Assembly (NCBI RefSeq): GCF_001467695.1
Contig: NZ_LNYE01000022.1
Span: forward strand, 124,001 to 188,000
Reading direction: 5' to 3'
Length of the DNA: 64,000 nt
From: Legionella gratiana
GTDB lineage: Bacteria > Pseudomonadota > Gammaproteobacteria > Legionellales > Legionellaceae
Shown: positions 46,463 to 55,355 of the stretch, in pieces
Layout of the letters: each line of letters opens with the position of its first letter
Position numbering within the stretch: the stretch's first letter is position 1
Program-made: the position numbers and the translations under genes
The notes under the pieces: generated by a model
Database searches by the model: none
Told to the model about the DNA's origin: nothing
What the model saw: only the letters and a program-made list of their open reading frames with translations

Positions 46463-47182
46463 ATGAATATTGGTATACTAGAATGTGATCAGGTAGATAC
46501 AGACTTGATTGCGGCGCATGGCACTTATTCCGAAATGTATAAGAAACTGCTGCATCAAGCTGCTCCTAATTTGAACTTTACAGTTTATGATGTCCGCAAT
46601 GACGCGCTTCCGATAAGCATGGATGCAGCCGATGCCTACCTCATTACTGGGAGTCGCCATGGTGTCAATGATAATTTATCCTGGATTCATTCACTTGAAG
46701 AGTTTATTCGTTGTCTTCATGCTGCAAGAAAAAAAGTAATAGGAATTTGTTTTGGTCATCAACTTATTGCTAAAGCATTAGGGGGGAAAGTCGTAAAATC
46801 GACTAAAGGTTGGGGAATAGGAATGTCAATCAATAAAATAACCCAACATAAGCCTTGGATGTTTCCCCCTTTAGAAGAGTTTAATCTAATCATGAGTCAT
46901 CAGGATCAGGTTATCGAGATTCCTTCAGAGGCTGAGGTATTGGCTACTAGTGAATTTTGTCCCTTTTATATGCTGCAAATTGGGGATAATTTTTTTACAG
47001 TACAAGGTCACCCTGAATTTAGTAAAATTTATTTTCAATCATTAATCGAGGCCCGAAAACAAAAATTTGATCAAAAATTATATGAGCAAGGGTTAAAGTC
47101 GCTCCAATTAAGGTGTGATGATGGTGTATTTGCTAGGTGGGTTGTTAATTTTTTGATCGAAAAACCCAAGGAAGACTCATAG
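46463..47182 (+). CDS. class I glutamine amidotransferase-like hydrolase
   Basis: A 239-residue type 1 GATase. The nucleophile Cys lies in VIGICFGHQLIAKALGG near residues 91-107 and the His-x-Glu pair in FTVQGHPEFSK near 178-188; Cys-His-Glu is complete. It stands alone without a synthetase domain, as do the hydrolases (PuuD-like or IpuF-like) that release a free acid from a gamma-glutamyl intermediate. As the last gene of the operon it would regenerate glutamate. It could instead be a generic GMP-synthase-like amidotransferase of unknown partner. Confidence 0.8.
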   Translation: MNIGILECDQVDTDLIAAHGTYSEMYKKLLHQAAPNLNFTVYDVRNDALPISMDAADAYLITGSRHGVNDNLSWIHSLEEFIRCLHAARKKVIGICFGHQLIAKALGGKVVKSTKGWGIGMSINKITQHKPWMFPPLEEFNLIMSHQDQVIEIPSEAEVLATSEFCPFYMLQIGDNFFTVQGHPEFSKIYFQSLIEARKQKFDQKLYEQGLKSLQLRCDDGVFARWVVNFLIEKPKEDS

Positions 47183-47291
47183 TTTTTTACTATTTTTTTT
47201 TGAAATATCAATAGGTCATGGTTGAATTTAAATTTATTTGCTAAAATCAAAAGGGATTTAAAAAAAATATTAAACTTATAGGGAGAATGAT

Positions 47292-47456
47292 ATGAACCGT
47301 TTAGCTTTAATTGCTGCAACAGGTTTTTTAGCATTAGCATTAACTGCATGTGGTGGGCAAGATAAGCAGCCAACAGCAGGAGCGGACAATGCTACTACAA
47401 CTACAACACCACCACCAGCACAAAATCAACCAGCTGGTAATACTCAAAATCAATAA
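47292..47456 (+). CDS. small lipoprotein with Thr/Pro/Gln-rich tail
   Basis: A 54-residue lipoprotein. MNRLALIAATGFLALALTAC is a textbook type II signal peptide with the lipobox LTAC and Cys20 as the lipidated residue; GG follows, so outer-membrane sorting is expected. The mature 35 residues are low-complexity (TTTTTPPPAQNQ). A GGGAGA ribosome site precedes the ATG and a terminator hairpin follows, so this is a real gene despite its size. Function unknown. Confidence 0.8.
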   Translation: MNRLALIAATGFLALALTACGGQDKQPTAGADNATTTTTPPPAQNQPAGNTQNQ

Positions 47457-47465
47457 AGTCTTTAA

Positions 47466-47496
47466 CCTGGGTGAAGGCTTTAAGCCATAACCCAGG
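47466..47496 (+). terminator. terminator of the small lipoprotein gene
   Basis: CCTGGGT (47466-47472) pairs with ACCCAGG (47490-47496), with an inner GGCTT/AAGCC stem (476-480/482-486), followed by ATTATTTTA. Good rho-independent terminator lying ten bases after the stop. Confidence 0.8.
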
Positions 47497-47512
47497 ATTA
47501 TTTTAGATATTT

Positions 47513-47998
47513 ATGAGCTCTTTTGATAAATTAATCGAAGAAATTGCTTCTGTTTTAAAAAAAAATAATTGGCAATTAGTTACGGCAGAATCATGTACTG
47601 GCGGACTTATTGCGAGTTATCTCACTGAAATTTCTGGAAGCTCAGTTTGGTTTGAGCGAGGATTTGTCACGTACAGTAATTTAGCTAAAGAGGAACAGCT
47701 GTCCGTTCCCTCAGGATTGATTGAAAAATATGGTGCAGTAAGCGAACCTGTTGCTCAAGCTATGGCAGTTGGTGCGCTACGGCATAGTGCGGGGCAAGTT
47801 GCTGTGTCGGTTACAGGTATAGCTGGTCCTGATGGTGGCAGTATTGAGAAACCTGTAGGAACAGTATGTTTTGGTTGGGTGGCTGAGGATATGTTGCCTA
47901 AGACTTTAAAAAAGCATTATCCAGGTAACAGACAAGAAATACGTTTAGCTGCATGCCAAGAAGCGTTACTAGGTATTCTTTCCTATCTAAAAAATTAA
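47513..47998 (+). CDS. pncC: nicotinamide-nucleotide amidohydrolase (CinA C-terminal domain)
   Basis: Deamidates nicotinamide mononucleotide in NAD salvage. The 161 residues correspond to the stand-alone CinA C-terminal domain: AESCTGGLIASYLTEISGSS near residues 24-43 with the catalytic Ser, then RGFVTYSNLAKEEQL, GAVSEPVAQAMAVGAL and SVTGIAGPDGGSIEKPVGTV. No N-terminal CinA (MoCF-like) domain is present. The gene lies directly upstream of recA, the usual cinA-recA neighbourhood in bacteria. Confidence 0.93.
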   Translation: MSSFDKLIEEIASVLKKNNWQLVTAESCTGGLIASYLTEISGSSVWFERGFVTYSNLAKEEQLSVPSGLIEKYGAVSEPVAQAMAVGALRHSAGQVAVSVTGIAGPDGGSIEKPVGTVCFGWVAEDMLPKTLKKHYPGNRQEIRLAACQEALLGILSYLKN

Positions 47999-48157
47999 TG
48001 TTCCTGAATTTTTAGGAAAAAATGGGTATTTGGAGTTTCAAAAGAACCCATGATGCATTTTTTTGACTAAGAAAAACCTTTACTAACTTCATGAATCAAT
48101 TTGCTGCTTATACCTATCTGTGTGATAATTTTAATCTTGCGTAACTACCTGGATAAG

Positions 48158-49204
48158 ATGATGGAAGAAAACAAACAAAAAGCATTATCAGCTGCCCTTT
48201 CGCAAATTGAGCGTCAATTTGGTAAGGGATCAGTGATGCGTATGGGTGATAGCACTGTAGCTCGAGATATAGAAGCGATCTCAACAGGTTCATTAGGATT
48301 GGATATTGCATTAGGAATTGGTGGCTTACCTAAAGGACGTATTGTTGAAATTTATGGTCCTGAATCTTCGGGTAAAACTACTTTAACCTTACAGGTTATT
48401 GCTGAGTGTCAAAAACTTGGTGGTACTGCTGCATTTATTGACGCAGAGCATGCATTAGATCCAAGCTACGCTCAAAAACTAGGTGTTAATGTTGATGAAT
48501 TGTTGGTTTCGCAACCTGATACAGGAGAGCAAGCCCTGGAAATTACTGATATGTTGGTACGTTCCGGAGCTGTAGATGTGATTATTGTTGACTCTGTTGC
48601 TGCATTAACGCCAAAAGCAGAAATTGAAGGGGAAATGGGTGACTCACATGTTGGTTTACAAGCGCGATTAATGTCGCAAGCATTACGTAAATTAACTGCT
48701 AATATTAAACGCTCCAATACTTTGGTGATTTTTATTAATCAGATTCGTATGAAAATTGGTGTTATGTTTGGCAGCCCTGAAACAACGACTGGCGGTAATG
48801 CGTTGAAGTTCTATGCTTCTGTTCGTTTGGATATACGACGTATTGGTTCAATAAAGAAAGGCGAAGAGATTTTAGGAAGTGAAACACGAGTTAAAGTAGT
48901 TAAGAATAAAGTAGCTCCACCTTTTAAAGTGACCGAATTTGATATTTTATATAATGAAGGTATTTCTCGTGAGAGTGAAATTATCAATCTGGCTGTGCAA
49001 CTCAATCTTATTGAAAAATCAGGTGCTTGGTACAGTTATAAAGGCGAGAAAATTGGCCAAGGTAAAGAAAATGTGCGTTTGTATTTGAAGGATAATCCTC
49101 AAATTGCAGCAACGCTTGAGCAGCAAATTCGTACCGAGCTCTTAGAGAAGAAGCTGCCTATGCTTGCAGCCACTGAGGACGAATTTGAGACTATTGATGA
49201 CTGA
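48158..49204 (+). CDS. recA: recombinase A
   Basis: Strand-exchange recombinase for homologous recombination and, in Legionella, for natural transformation. The 348 residues include [20 protein letters not shown] at the N-terminus, Walker [15 protein letters not shown] near residues 66-79, Walker [13 protein letters not shown], loop L1 [14 protein letters not shown], and L2 around [17 protein letters not shown]. The upstream extension to 48101 has no RecA similarity, so translation starts at 48158 or 48161. No LexA-type box (CTG-N10-CAG) is seen upstream, in line with Legionella lacking LexA as I recall. recX overlaps the 3' end by eight bases. Confidence 0.97.
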   Translation: MMEENKQKALSAALSQIERQFGKGSVMRMGDSTVARDIEAISTGSLGLDIALGIGGLPKGRIVEIYGPESSGKTTLTLQVIAECQKLGGTAAFIDAEHALDPSYAQKLGVNVDELLVSQPDTGEQALEITDMLVRSGAVDVIIVDSVAALTPKAEIEGEMGDSHVGLQARLMSQALRKLTANIKRSNTLVIFINQIRMKIGVMFGSPETTTGGNALKFYASVRLDIRRIGSIKKGEEILGSETRVKVVKNKVAPPFKVTEFDILYNEGISRESEIINLAVQLNLIEKSGAWYSYKGEKIGQGKENVRLYLKDNPQIAATLEQQIRTELLEKKLPMLAATEDEFETIDD

Positions 49205-49667
49205 AGCATTTGATAGTGCTGTGCGCTTGTTATCCAGGCGCGAACACAGTGCGTTAGAGCTTTATGATAAATTAAAACAGAAAGGATATAGCTCAATAGA
49301 AGCTCAAGAAGCTTTGGATGCATGTCAACGTATGGATTTGCAAAGTGACTGTCGTTTTGTAGAAGTGTACAGTCACTTACGCATTCGTCAGGGTTATGGC
49401 CCTTTAAAAATAAGTCAAGAGCTAAGTACTAAAGGAATTGATAAGGAATTAATTCATCAGCTCTTACAGCAGGAACAAGAGAATTGGTTTCAACATGCTT
49501 TAAATGTTTGGCGGAAAAAAAGTAAAGGACAACTTAATTTGACTTTTGATGAGCTGCAAAAACAGCAGCGTTTTTTGCTTTATCGTGGATTTAGTATGGA
49601 TATTATTGCTCAGATAAAAAAAGAATTAAAAGGTTCGTCTCTTCCCCAAGCTGGAGAAGAATCATAG
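49197..49667 (+). CDS. recX: regulatory protein RecX
   Basis: Binds RecA filaments and limits RecA activity. The 156 residues form the three tandem three-helix repeats of the family: [20 protein letters not shown] near residues 6-25, [20 protein letters not shown] near 48-67, and [19 protein letters not shown] near 118-136. ATG 49197 overlaps the last codons of recA, so the pair is translationally coupled; a frame opening at 49164 lies wholly within recA and is less likely. Placement behind recA confirms the name. Confidence 0.93.
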   Translation: MTEAFDSAVRLLSRREHSALELYDKLKQKGYSSIEAQEALDACQRMDLQSDCRFVEVYSHLRIRQGYGPLKISQELSTKGIDKELIHQLLQQEQENWFQHALNVWRKKSKGQLNLTFDELQKQQRFLLYRGFSMDIIAQIKKELKGSSLPQAGEES

Positions 49668-49770
49668 TCTGGATACGGCAGGTTCAGCACCTTTAGCTTG
49701 CTCGTTAAGGACGCAACTGCTTTTTCTAGGTTGAAGATTAAAATTAACTTAAATTGGTATTGGTTCGCAA

Positions 49771-52353
49771 ATGAAAAGTTCTGAAATTAGACAAGCATTT
49801 TTTGATTATTTCACAAAACAGGGGCATCAATTAGTGGAGTCCAGCTCTTTGATTCCAGCTAATGATCCTACTTTATTATTCACCAATGCAGGTATGGTGC
49901 AATTTAAAGATGTATTTTTAGGAGTTGAAACACGATCTTATCAACGTGCAGTTACAGCACAGCGATGTGTTCGTGCTGGCGGCAAACACAATGATTTAGA
50001 AAATGTAGGATACACCGCAAGACATCATACTTTTTTTGAGATGTTGGGTAATTTTAGTTTTGGCGATTATTTCAAACGAGAGGCAATAAAGTTTGCTTGG
50101 GAGTTTCTAACGCAAGTGATGCATTTGCCTGAGGAACGTCTATGGGTTACGGTTTATAAAGAAGATCAGGAAGCAGAGGACATTTGGTTAAAAGAAATGA
50201 AGGTTTCTGCAGCACGTTTTTCGCGATGCGGTGAAAAAGATAATTTTTGGTCTATGGGTGACACAGGCCCCTGTGGACCATGCACTGAAATTTTTTATGA
50301 TCATGGGGCTGAAGTTCCTGGAGGGCCTCCGGGAAGTCCTGATGAGGATGGAGATCGCTATATCGAGATTTGGAATTTAGTATTTATGCAATTTAATCGA
50401 GATAAAGAAGGTCATTTACATCCTTTGCCTAAGCCTTCTGTGGATACCGGTATGGGACTTGAGCGCCTTGCTGCAGTCGTTCAAGGGGTCCATAGCAACT
50501 ATGAAATTGATACATTTCAATACTTGATTCAATCTATTGCAACGCTTGGAACTATTACTGATTTAAATCACACTTCTTTAAAAGTAATTGCAGATCATAT
50601 TCGTTCGAGCGCTTTTTTAATTGCTGACGGAGTACTTCCAGGGAATGAAGGTCGGGGTTACGTATTAAGGAGGATTATTAGACGGGCAATAAGGCATGGT
50701 AATAAGTTAGGACTGCCAACTCCATTTTTTTCACAGTTAGTAGGGTCTTTAATTACCGTTATGGGGGATGCTTACCCTGAATTGATTCAATCCAAAACCC
50801 ACATAGAAAGAATTCTTAATCAAGAAGAAAATCAATTTGCTCGTACCTTAGAGCAAGGCCTCCGTTTATTGCAAGAACAAATGCATTCTCTAGGTGGCCA
50901 TGAAATATCAGGAGAAATCGCATTTAAATTATACGACACCTATGGCTTTCCTATTGATTTAACCGCTGATATTGCTCGAGAGCAAGGTTTATATGTAGAT
51001 ATGAATGGCTTTAATCAATTAATGCAACAGCAAAGAGAACAATCTCAGGCAGCCAGCCAATTTACTGTAGATTATAGTACCAACACTCAATTAGATTACC
51101 AATCTGATTTTCATGGTTATGAAAAGAAAGAGGTCGAGGCAAAAATTATTGCATTGCTTCAAGATGGAAATGAAGTTCAAGTGTTGGATCAAGGAATGAA
51201 AGGATCGGTGGTGCTTGATCATACTCCTTTTTATGCGGAAAGTGGCGGTCAGGTTGGCGATAAGGGAATGCTGACAAGCACCGATTTTCGATTTCGAGTC
51301 GATGACACACAAAAAAAAGGTCAAGCAATAGTGCATTACGGAGAAATGTTGGATGGTACGGCTACTTTGAATCAATTTGTTCATGCACAAATAGATAATG
51401 AGCGGCGTGAAGCGATTCGATTAAATCATACAGCAACCCATTTATTACATGCTGCTTTAAAAATGGTAGTAGGTTCGCAAGTCCAGCAAAAAGGTTCTTT
51501 GGTTGATGCAGAGCGGGCGCGTTTTGATTTTTCTCATTTTGAGCCATTGACTGCTGAACAAATTCAGGTAATTGAATGCTTAGTTAATGAGCAAATTCGA
51601 GCAAACAATCAGGTAGTAACTCGAATTATGGATATTGAATCTGCTAAAAAAAGCGGGGCGGTTGCTCTTTTTGGGGAAAAGTATGCTGATGAAGTACGTG
51701 TATTAACTATGGGGGAGTTCTCTAAAGAACTTTGTGGAGGAACTCATGCTCGACGAACGGGTGATATAGGGTTATTTAAAATTACTGCTGAATACGGAAT
51801 CGCCAGTGGTGTAAGGCGCATCGAGATGATAACAGGTCGTTATGCTTTAGCTTGGGTTAATGAGCAGCAAGCTCTGTTAAATGAATTAGCTTCTTTGTTA
51901 AAAACGACAATGAATAATTTATCCGATAAAGTAGGACAGCTTATTGCTGAAAATAAAAGCTTGGAGAAAGAAATTACCAAGTTACAAAGTGAAAAAGTGC
52001 AAAAATCGGGCGCCGATCTGGCAAATGAAGTAGAGAAAATTAATGGAGTCAGCTTACTTATCAAGCAATTAGATGATGCAGATAATCAAACCATGCGAAC
52101 TACTTTAGATCAACTGAAGTCGAGACTTGAGTCTGCTGTAATTGTTTTATTTACTCTGGGGCAAAATAAAATGAATGTGATTGCAGGAGTAAGTAAAAAT
52201 ATCTTAGGTAAAGTACCTACTGCTGCTGCTTTGGTCAAGCATCTGTGTGGTAAAGGTGGAGGACGTGATGATATGGCTCAAGGCGGAGGAGAAATTCCAG
52301 CTGATTTAGAGAGCAGACTCAAGGAAATTAGAGAAATGGTATCTCGCTCCTAA
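49771..52353 (+). CDS. alaS: alanine--tRNA ligase
   Basis: Class II aminoacyl-tRNA synthetase charging tRNA-Ala. The 860 residues hold the catalytic core (SSLIPANDPTLLFTNAGMVQ, then GGKHNDLENVGYTARHHTFF), the tRNA-recognition domain, the editing domain with HTATHLLHAAL near residue 556 and CGGTHARRTGDIG near 656, and the C-terminal coiled coil plus C-Ala domain with GKGGGRDDMAQGGG. All parts are present. It follows recX after 103 bases, matching the recA-recX-alaS order common in gammaproteobacteria. Confidence 0.97.
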   Translation: MKSSEIRQAFFDYFTKQGHQLVESSSLIPANDPTLLFTNAGMVQFKDVFLGVETRSYQRAVTAQRCVRAGGKHNDLENVGYTARHHTFFEMLGNFSFGDYFKREAIKFAWEFLTQVMHLPEERLWVTVYKEDQEAEDIWLKEMKVSAARFSRCGEKDNFWSMGDTGPCGPCTEIFYDHGAEVPGGPPGSPDEDGDRYIEIWNLVFMQFNRDKEGHLHPLPKPSVDTGMGLERLAAVVQGVHSNYEIDTFQYLIQSIATLGTITDLNHTSLKVIADHIRSSAFLIADGVLPGNEGRGYVLRRIIRRAIRHGNKLGLPTPFFSQLVGSLITVMGDAYPELIQSKTHIERILNQEENQFARTLEQGLRLLQEQMHSLGGHEISGEIAFKLYDTYGFPIDLTADIAREQGLYVDMNGFNQLMQQQREQSQAASQFTVDYSTNTQLDYQSDFHGYEKKEVEAKIIALLQDGNEVQVLDQGMKGSVVLDHTPFYAESGGQVGDKGMLTSTDFRFRVDDTQKKGQAIVHYGEMLDGTATLNQFVHAQIDNERREAIRLNHTATHLLHAALKMVVGSQVQQKGSLVDAERARFDFSHFEPLTAEQIQVIECLVNEQIRANNQVVTRIMDIESAKKSGAVALFGEKYADEVRVLTMGEFSKELCGGTHARRTGDIGLFKITAEYGIASGVRRIEMITGRYALAWVNEQQALLNELASLLKTTMNNLSDKVGQLIAENKSLEKEITKLQSEKVQKSGADLANEVEKINGVSLLIKQLDDADNQTMRTTLDQLKSRLESAVIVLFTLGQNKMNVIAGVSKNILGKVPTAAALVKHLCGKGGGRDDMAQGGGEIPADLESRLKEIREMVSRS

Positions 52354-52457
52354 GGTGTACTGGCATTGTTGACTTAAGGGTTTTGTCATTTTCGCACTAA
52401 TGTGCCAAATGTCGCCTTTCGGTATATGATGCATGAATGCTTACCCTCAAAAAATAG

Positions 52458-52477
52458 GTCCTCGCTTTCGCGAGGAC
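52458..52477. repeat. short GC-rich palindromic repeat
   Basis: GTCCTCGC (52458-52465), loop TTTC, GCGAGGAC (52470-52477), followed by GACAACA. It resembles REP-like palindromes found scattered in bacterial genomes. It lies between alaS and mscL and could serve as the alaS terminator. Confidence 0.55.
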
Positions 52478-52522
52478 GACAACAAGTTCCTTAAGTCAAT
52501 GGAAAGAAGATACGGAGATATT

Positions 52523-52912
52523 ATGAGGTTTTTACAGGAGTTTAAAGAATTTGCTATTAAAGGGAATGTTATTGACTTGGCAGTTGCGGTAGTTATTGGT
52601 GGTGCCTTCGGTAAAATAACCAGCGCTTTAGTTAGCGGCATTATTATGCCGATTATTGGCTTATTATTAGGTGGAATTAATATTACTAATAAAGCGTTTA
52701 CTGTGGGTGATGCAGTAGTTAAGTGGGGGGAGTTTCTGCAAACAGTTATCGATTTTACGATTATTTCCTTTTCAATTTTTATAGTGATAAAGGTTTTTTC
52801 ATTTTTGAAAAAGAAAGAAGAAAAGAAGGAAAAACCTTTATCAAGAGAAGAAATTTTATTAGCTGAAATTCGTGATTTATTGAAAGACAAAACGGACATG
52901 AAAAAACAGTAA
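52523..52912 (+). CDS. mscL: large-conductance mechanosensitive channel MscL
   Basis: Inner-membrane pentameric channel that opens under turgor stress. With ATG 52523 (CGGAGA site) it has 129 residues, the usual size. The N-terminal amphipathic helix RFLQEFKEFAIKGNVIDLAV runs into TM1 (VVIGGAFGKITSALVSGIIM), followed by a short periplasmic loop and TM2 (FLQTVIDFTIISFSIFIVIK), then a charged cytoplasmic helix. An open frame from 52433 adds 30 residues that come from the palindromic repeat and are not part of MscL. Confidence 0.95.
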   Translation: MRFLQEFKEFAIKGNVIDLAVAVVIGGAFGKITSALVSGIIMPIIGLLLGGINITNKAFTVGDAVVKWGEFLQTVIDFTIISFSIFIVIKVFSFLKKKEEKKEKPLSREEILLAEIRDLLKDKTDMKKQ

Positions 52913-53054
52913 ATAGGGTGCCTAGATGAGCAGCAGCTTCAAATAAATGGCGAAAACGGATAAACAAATTTGGGACAATGCTGCTTTTGATCTTCTTTGT
53001 GCCTAAAATCAGAAAATTTATCTTTTTTATCTTCAAATCATTCACCACTACACA

Positions 53055-54647
53055 TTAAGGAAGGTTTGGATTTATGCGATTAGTGTAATTTTCATCCAAA
53101 AATGATTCTTTAAGATGATCTTTAAATGTTTGGCTTGCGAACTTTTCTTTTCCATCTTGCACTAGTTCCTTTATCTCTTCAGAGGTTGAGTTCATCAATT
53201 TTTCAGAGCGTGTTTTATTAAAAAAGAACCAGTTCCCAGTAAGTGCAAAATTTACTGTATTCGTCAACAAAAATAATCCAGTAACATGTAAAATAAAATT
53301 AGTAATTACTTTCATTGCTTTTAAACTAAGATTTCTATTAATACTCAAGGCATTATCAACAAATGTTTGATCTGCTAAACTAATTTCCTGCAACAGCTTT
53401 TCTTGATCTTGTTGGGTAGGTGTTTTGTTTAATAAATAAGCGTAACTACTCTTAAATATCTCTGCTTTATACTCTAAAGCCTCTTTCTTTATGCATTCAG
53501 ATTTACAACTAGGATGATCCTTAGGGCTTTTTGGAATACGCTTTGTGGTGGCAATAAGATACTGGATCACGTCTTCAGTTTTATTGACAATTTGAGTAAA
53601 TTTTTTACCAGAATCATTATTTTCTAAAATCAAGTTAATAAACTTTTTTTTCCATTCATGTTCAAGTTGTGTGTTACCTACTGCCGCAATTGCACTAAGT
53701 TGTTCAAAATTGAGGTTATCTGGAAACTCTTCTTTTTTAGTTTCTGAAGACTCGTTTATTGTTTGATATGCTTCTTTCGCCTTTTCTTCAATCATCCTCC
53801 TATAAAATGGTTCTTTAACAATAATCGAGCAATTATCAGCACCAAAGATTTTTTGCCTGAATTCTTCAGGTGTAAAACAAACGTTATACCTTTCATAGAG
53901 TTTTTGTGCATCTTTATAAGTTCGGTCATGATCAAAATCTTTGGCGTAGCCCATTTCATGTAATTCCCAGCGAGTTAGATTGCCTGCAATACTATAATGA
54001 ACCGAATCGCCATGATCTTGATGTGGCATTAACAATACTTTTGTTTTAGTTTCCTTTGGAAATTTTGCTACCATCTGGGAAAAAAATTGATTGTGTAAAA
54101 TATCATTTTCCATATTATGAGTGGCTAAAAGAGTAGTAGCTGATCTAATATTTTTGCACTTAGTTAAATCATGATACTTAGAGTAAAGCGAACGGAAACT
54201 TTTTTCTTGCGCTTGGCCAGGGACAGGTTGATTCGGAAGAATATCTATGGGAATGTTTAAGTCATTAACTTTTTGTGCCACGGCCAAAGCAGTTACTCCA
54301 CCTCTACTAAATCCTGTTAATCCAATAGCAGTGGCTGTAATTTTTTTACAATCTTTAGGTTCAATCCTACAAATGCCATCTCCGAAAGTGGTACGTAGTT
54401 CCTCTAAGTCTAAAATTTGGTCTTTATCAAATGAGTTTCTTATTCTGGATGCAACATTTTCTATTTCGGGAAAAATAACCCCATTACCTATTTCTTTATG
54501 ATAACAGCCTCGAAAGTAAACCCGGATTACCTCATCTTTCTTAAGGCCCATAGCAATTTCCATATTTTCAGCATTTTGCGTTCCATCTAATCCAGTACCA
54601 TCAAAATAGAATAATACTTTTTTCGATTCTATAGTATCTTTCGACAT
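53055..54647 (-). CDS. DUF2235/Tle1-like alpha/beta-hydrolase, putative effector
   Basis: A 530-residue protein without a signal peptide. The N-terminal half resembles the DUF2235/Tle1 phospholipase fold: VLFYFDGTGLDGTQN near residues 11-25 (the FDGT-N motif) and the nucleophile elbow LTGFSRGGVTALA with Ser114. A candidate His lies in HGDSVHYSIAGN near 215. The C-terminal half has one hydrophobic hairpin (ITNFILHVTGLFLLTNTVNF) near 460 and a charged tail rich in Glu and Lys (SEEIKELVQDGKEKF). GTG 54656 is open upstream but ATG 54647 has GAAGGTGG at good spacing. A lipase-type Dot/Icm effector is a reasonable guess. Confidence 0.6.
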   Translation of the reverse strand: MSKDTIESKKVLFYFDGTGLDGTQNAENMEIAMGLKKDEVIRVYFRGCYHKEIGNGVIFPEIENVASRIRNSFDKDQILDLEELRTTFGDGICRIEPKDCKKITATAIGLTGFSRGGVTALAVAQKVNDLNIPIDILPNQPVPGQAQEKSFRSLYSKYHDLTKCKNIRSATTLLATHNMENDILHNQFFSQMVAKFPKETKTKVLLMPHQDHGDSVHYSIAGNLTRWELHEMGYAKDFDHDRTYKDAQKLYERYNVCFTPEEFRQKIFGADNCSIIVKEPFYRRMIEEKAKEAYQTINESSETKKEEFPDNLNFEQLSAIAAVGNTQLEHEWKKKFINLILENNDSGKKFTQIVNKTEDVIQYLIATTKRIPKSPKDHPSCKSECIKKEALEYKAEIFKSSYAYLLNKTPTQQDQEKLLQEISLADQTFVDNALSINRNLSLKAMKVITNFILHVTGLFLLTNTVNFALTGNWFFFNKTRSEKLMNSTSEEIKELVQDGKEKFASQTFKDHLKESFLDENYTNRINPNLP

Positions 54648-54656
54648 TGCTTCCAC

Positions 54657-55355
54657 CTTCTACAACAATACTTCGTATTTTTATATATTTAACCATCTAG
54701 ATTTAAATTAATACAATCGAATGTATTTATATATAATATAAGGATTGCAAATAACTTATAAATTTCAATAAGTTAATTAGATTAATGTAATGAAATAAAG
54801 TTCAAAATTAATCTTTTTAGCCAATGCAAATCACCTCTTTAAAACGAGAGCCGAACTTGATGCACCAAGTTCTTGCTGTTTTATGGCTTACCGCAATACC
54901 ACGATAAAGTAAACGCTCTTTTTATATCACGATAACTGTCATTAAAACGGCGATAGCTCCATACGACAAAGCTAATTATTTTTAGGAAATCGATATCTTT
55001 TTAACTTTTGGGTCCAAATGGATCGATAAAATATTGTTTTTTAGTCTATGGTACAAAGTCCGAACAGTGGATAAAAAACAACTGAATTTAGATGAAGAGT
55101 TAGTTACTTTAAGGGATCAATATAAAAAAACACTCCCAGAAAGACCTCGATAGTATGTTGGCTACTGAAGAGATAAAGTTTTATCAATTAAATGAACATC
55201 GGTTGACGGACTCAATAATTGCAAAATGTACCCATGCAACGATTTGTTCCTTAGCTAATACTAGAAACAAGCATGTGCTATAGAGCACTCAGTCCCAACA
55301 CCTCATCATACTGAAACGTGACGAAGAGGTTGTTATCGAATAAGGTTCGTAGGAT
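54657..55355. other. 700-base gene-poor stretch with decayed genes
   Basis: The part next to the effector (54657-54830) is very AT-rich with no frame and probably holds its promoter. 54835-55020 is an IS6 transposase relic on the minus strand. 55067-55283 on the plus strand reads as one small gene broken by a frameshift near 55148: VDKKQLNLDEELVTLRDQYK in one frame continues as LDSMLATEEIKFYQLNEH in another. I do not recognise that product. The stretch looks like a scar of past rearrangement. Confidence 0.5.
54835..55020 (-). pseudogene. IS6-family transposase relic, frameshifted
   Basis: On the minus strand one frame gives FVVWSYRRFNDSYRDIKR and another, a few codons on, gives YRGIAVSHKTARTWCIKFG. 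Joined, they match the start of IS6/IS26-type transposases (…YRDIxxLLxxRGIxVSxxTVRxWxxKFG). A stop and at least one frameshift separate the parts, and the DDE catalytic region is gone. No terminal inverted repeats were found, so only a fragment is left. It marks the accessory stretch between mscL and fleN as a past insertion site. Confidence 0.65.

Noticed and set aside
47513..49667. LexA-controlled SOS box near recA
   Set aside because: No CTG-N10-CAG site was seen upstream, and Legionella is not known to have LexA.
52433..52522. N-terminal extension of MscL
   Set aside because: The extra 30 codons are translated from a palindromic repeat and are not MscL-like; CGGAGA precedes ATG 52523.
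52447..52899. 150-codon frame antisense to mscL
   Set aside because: It covers mscL almost exactly, and the sense strand encodes a complete, well-conserved channel.
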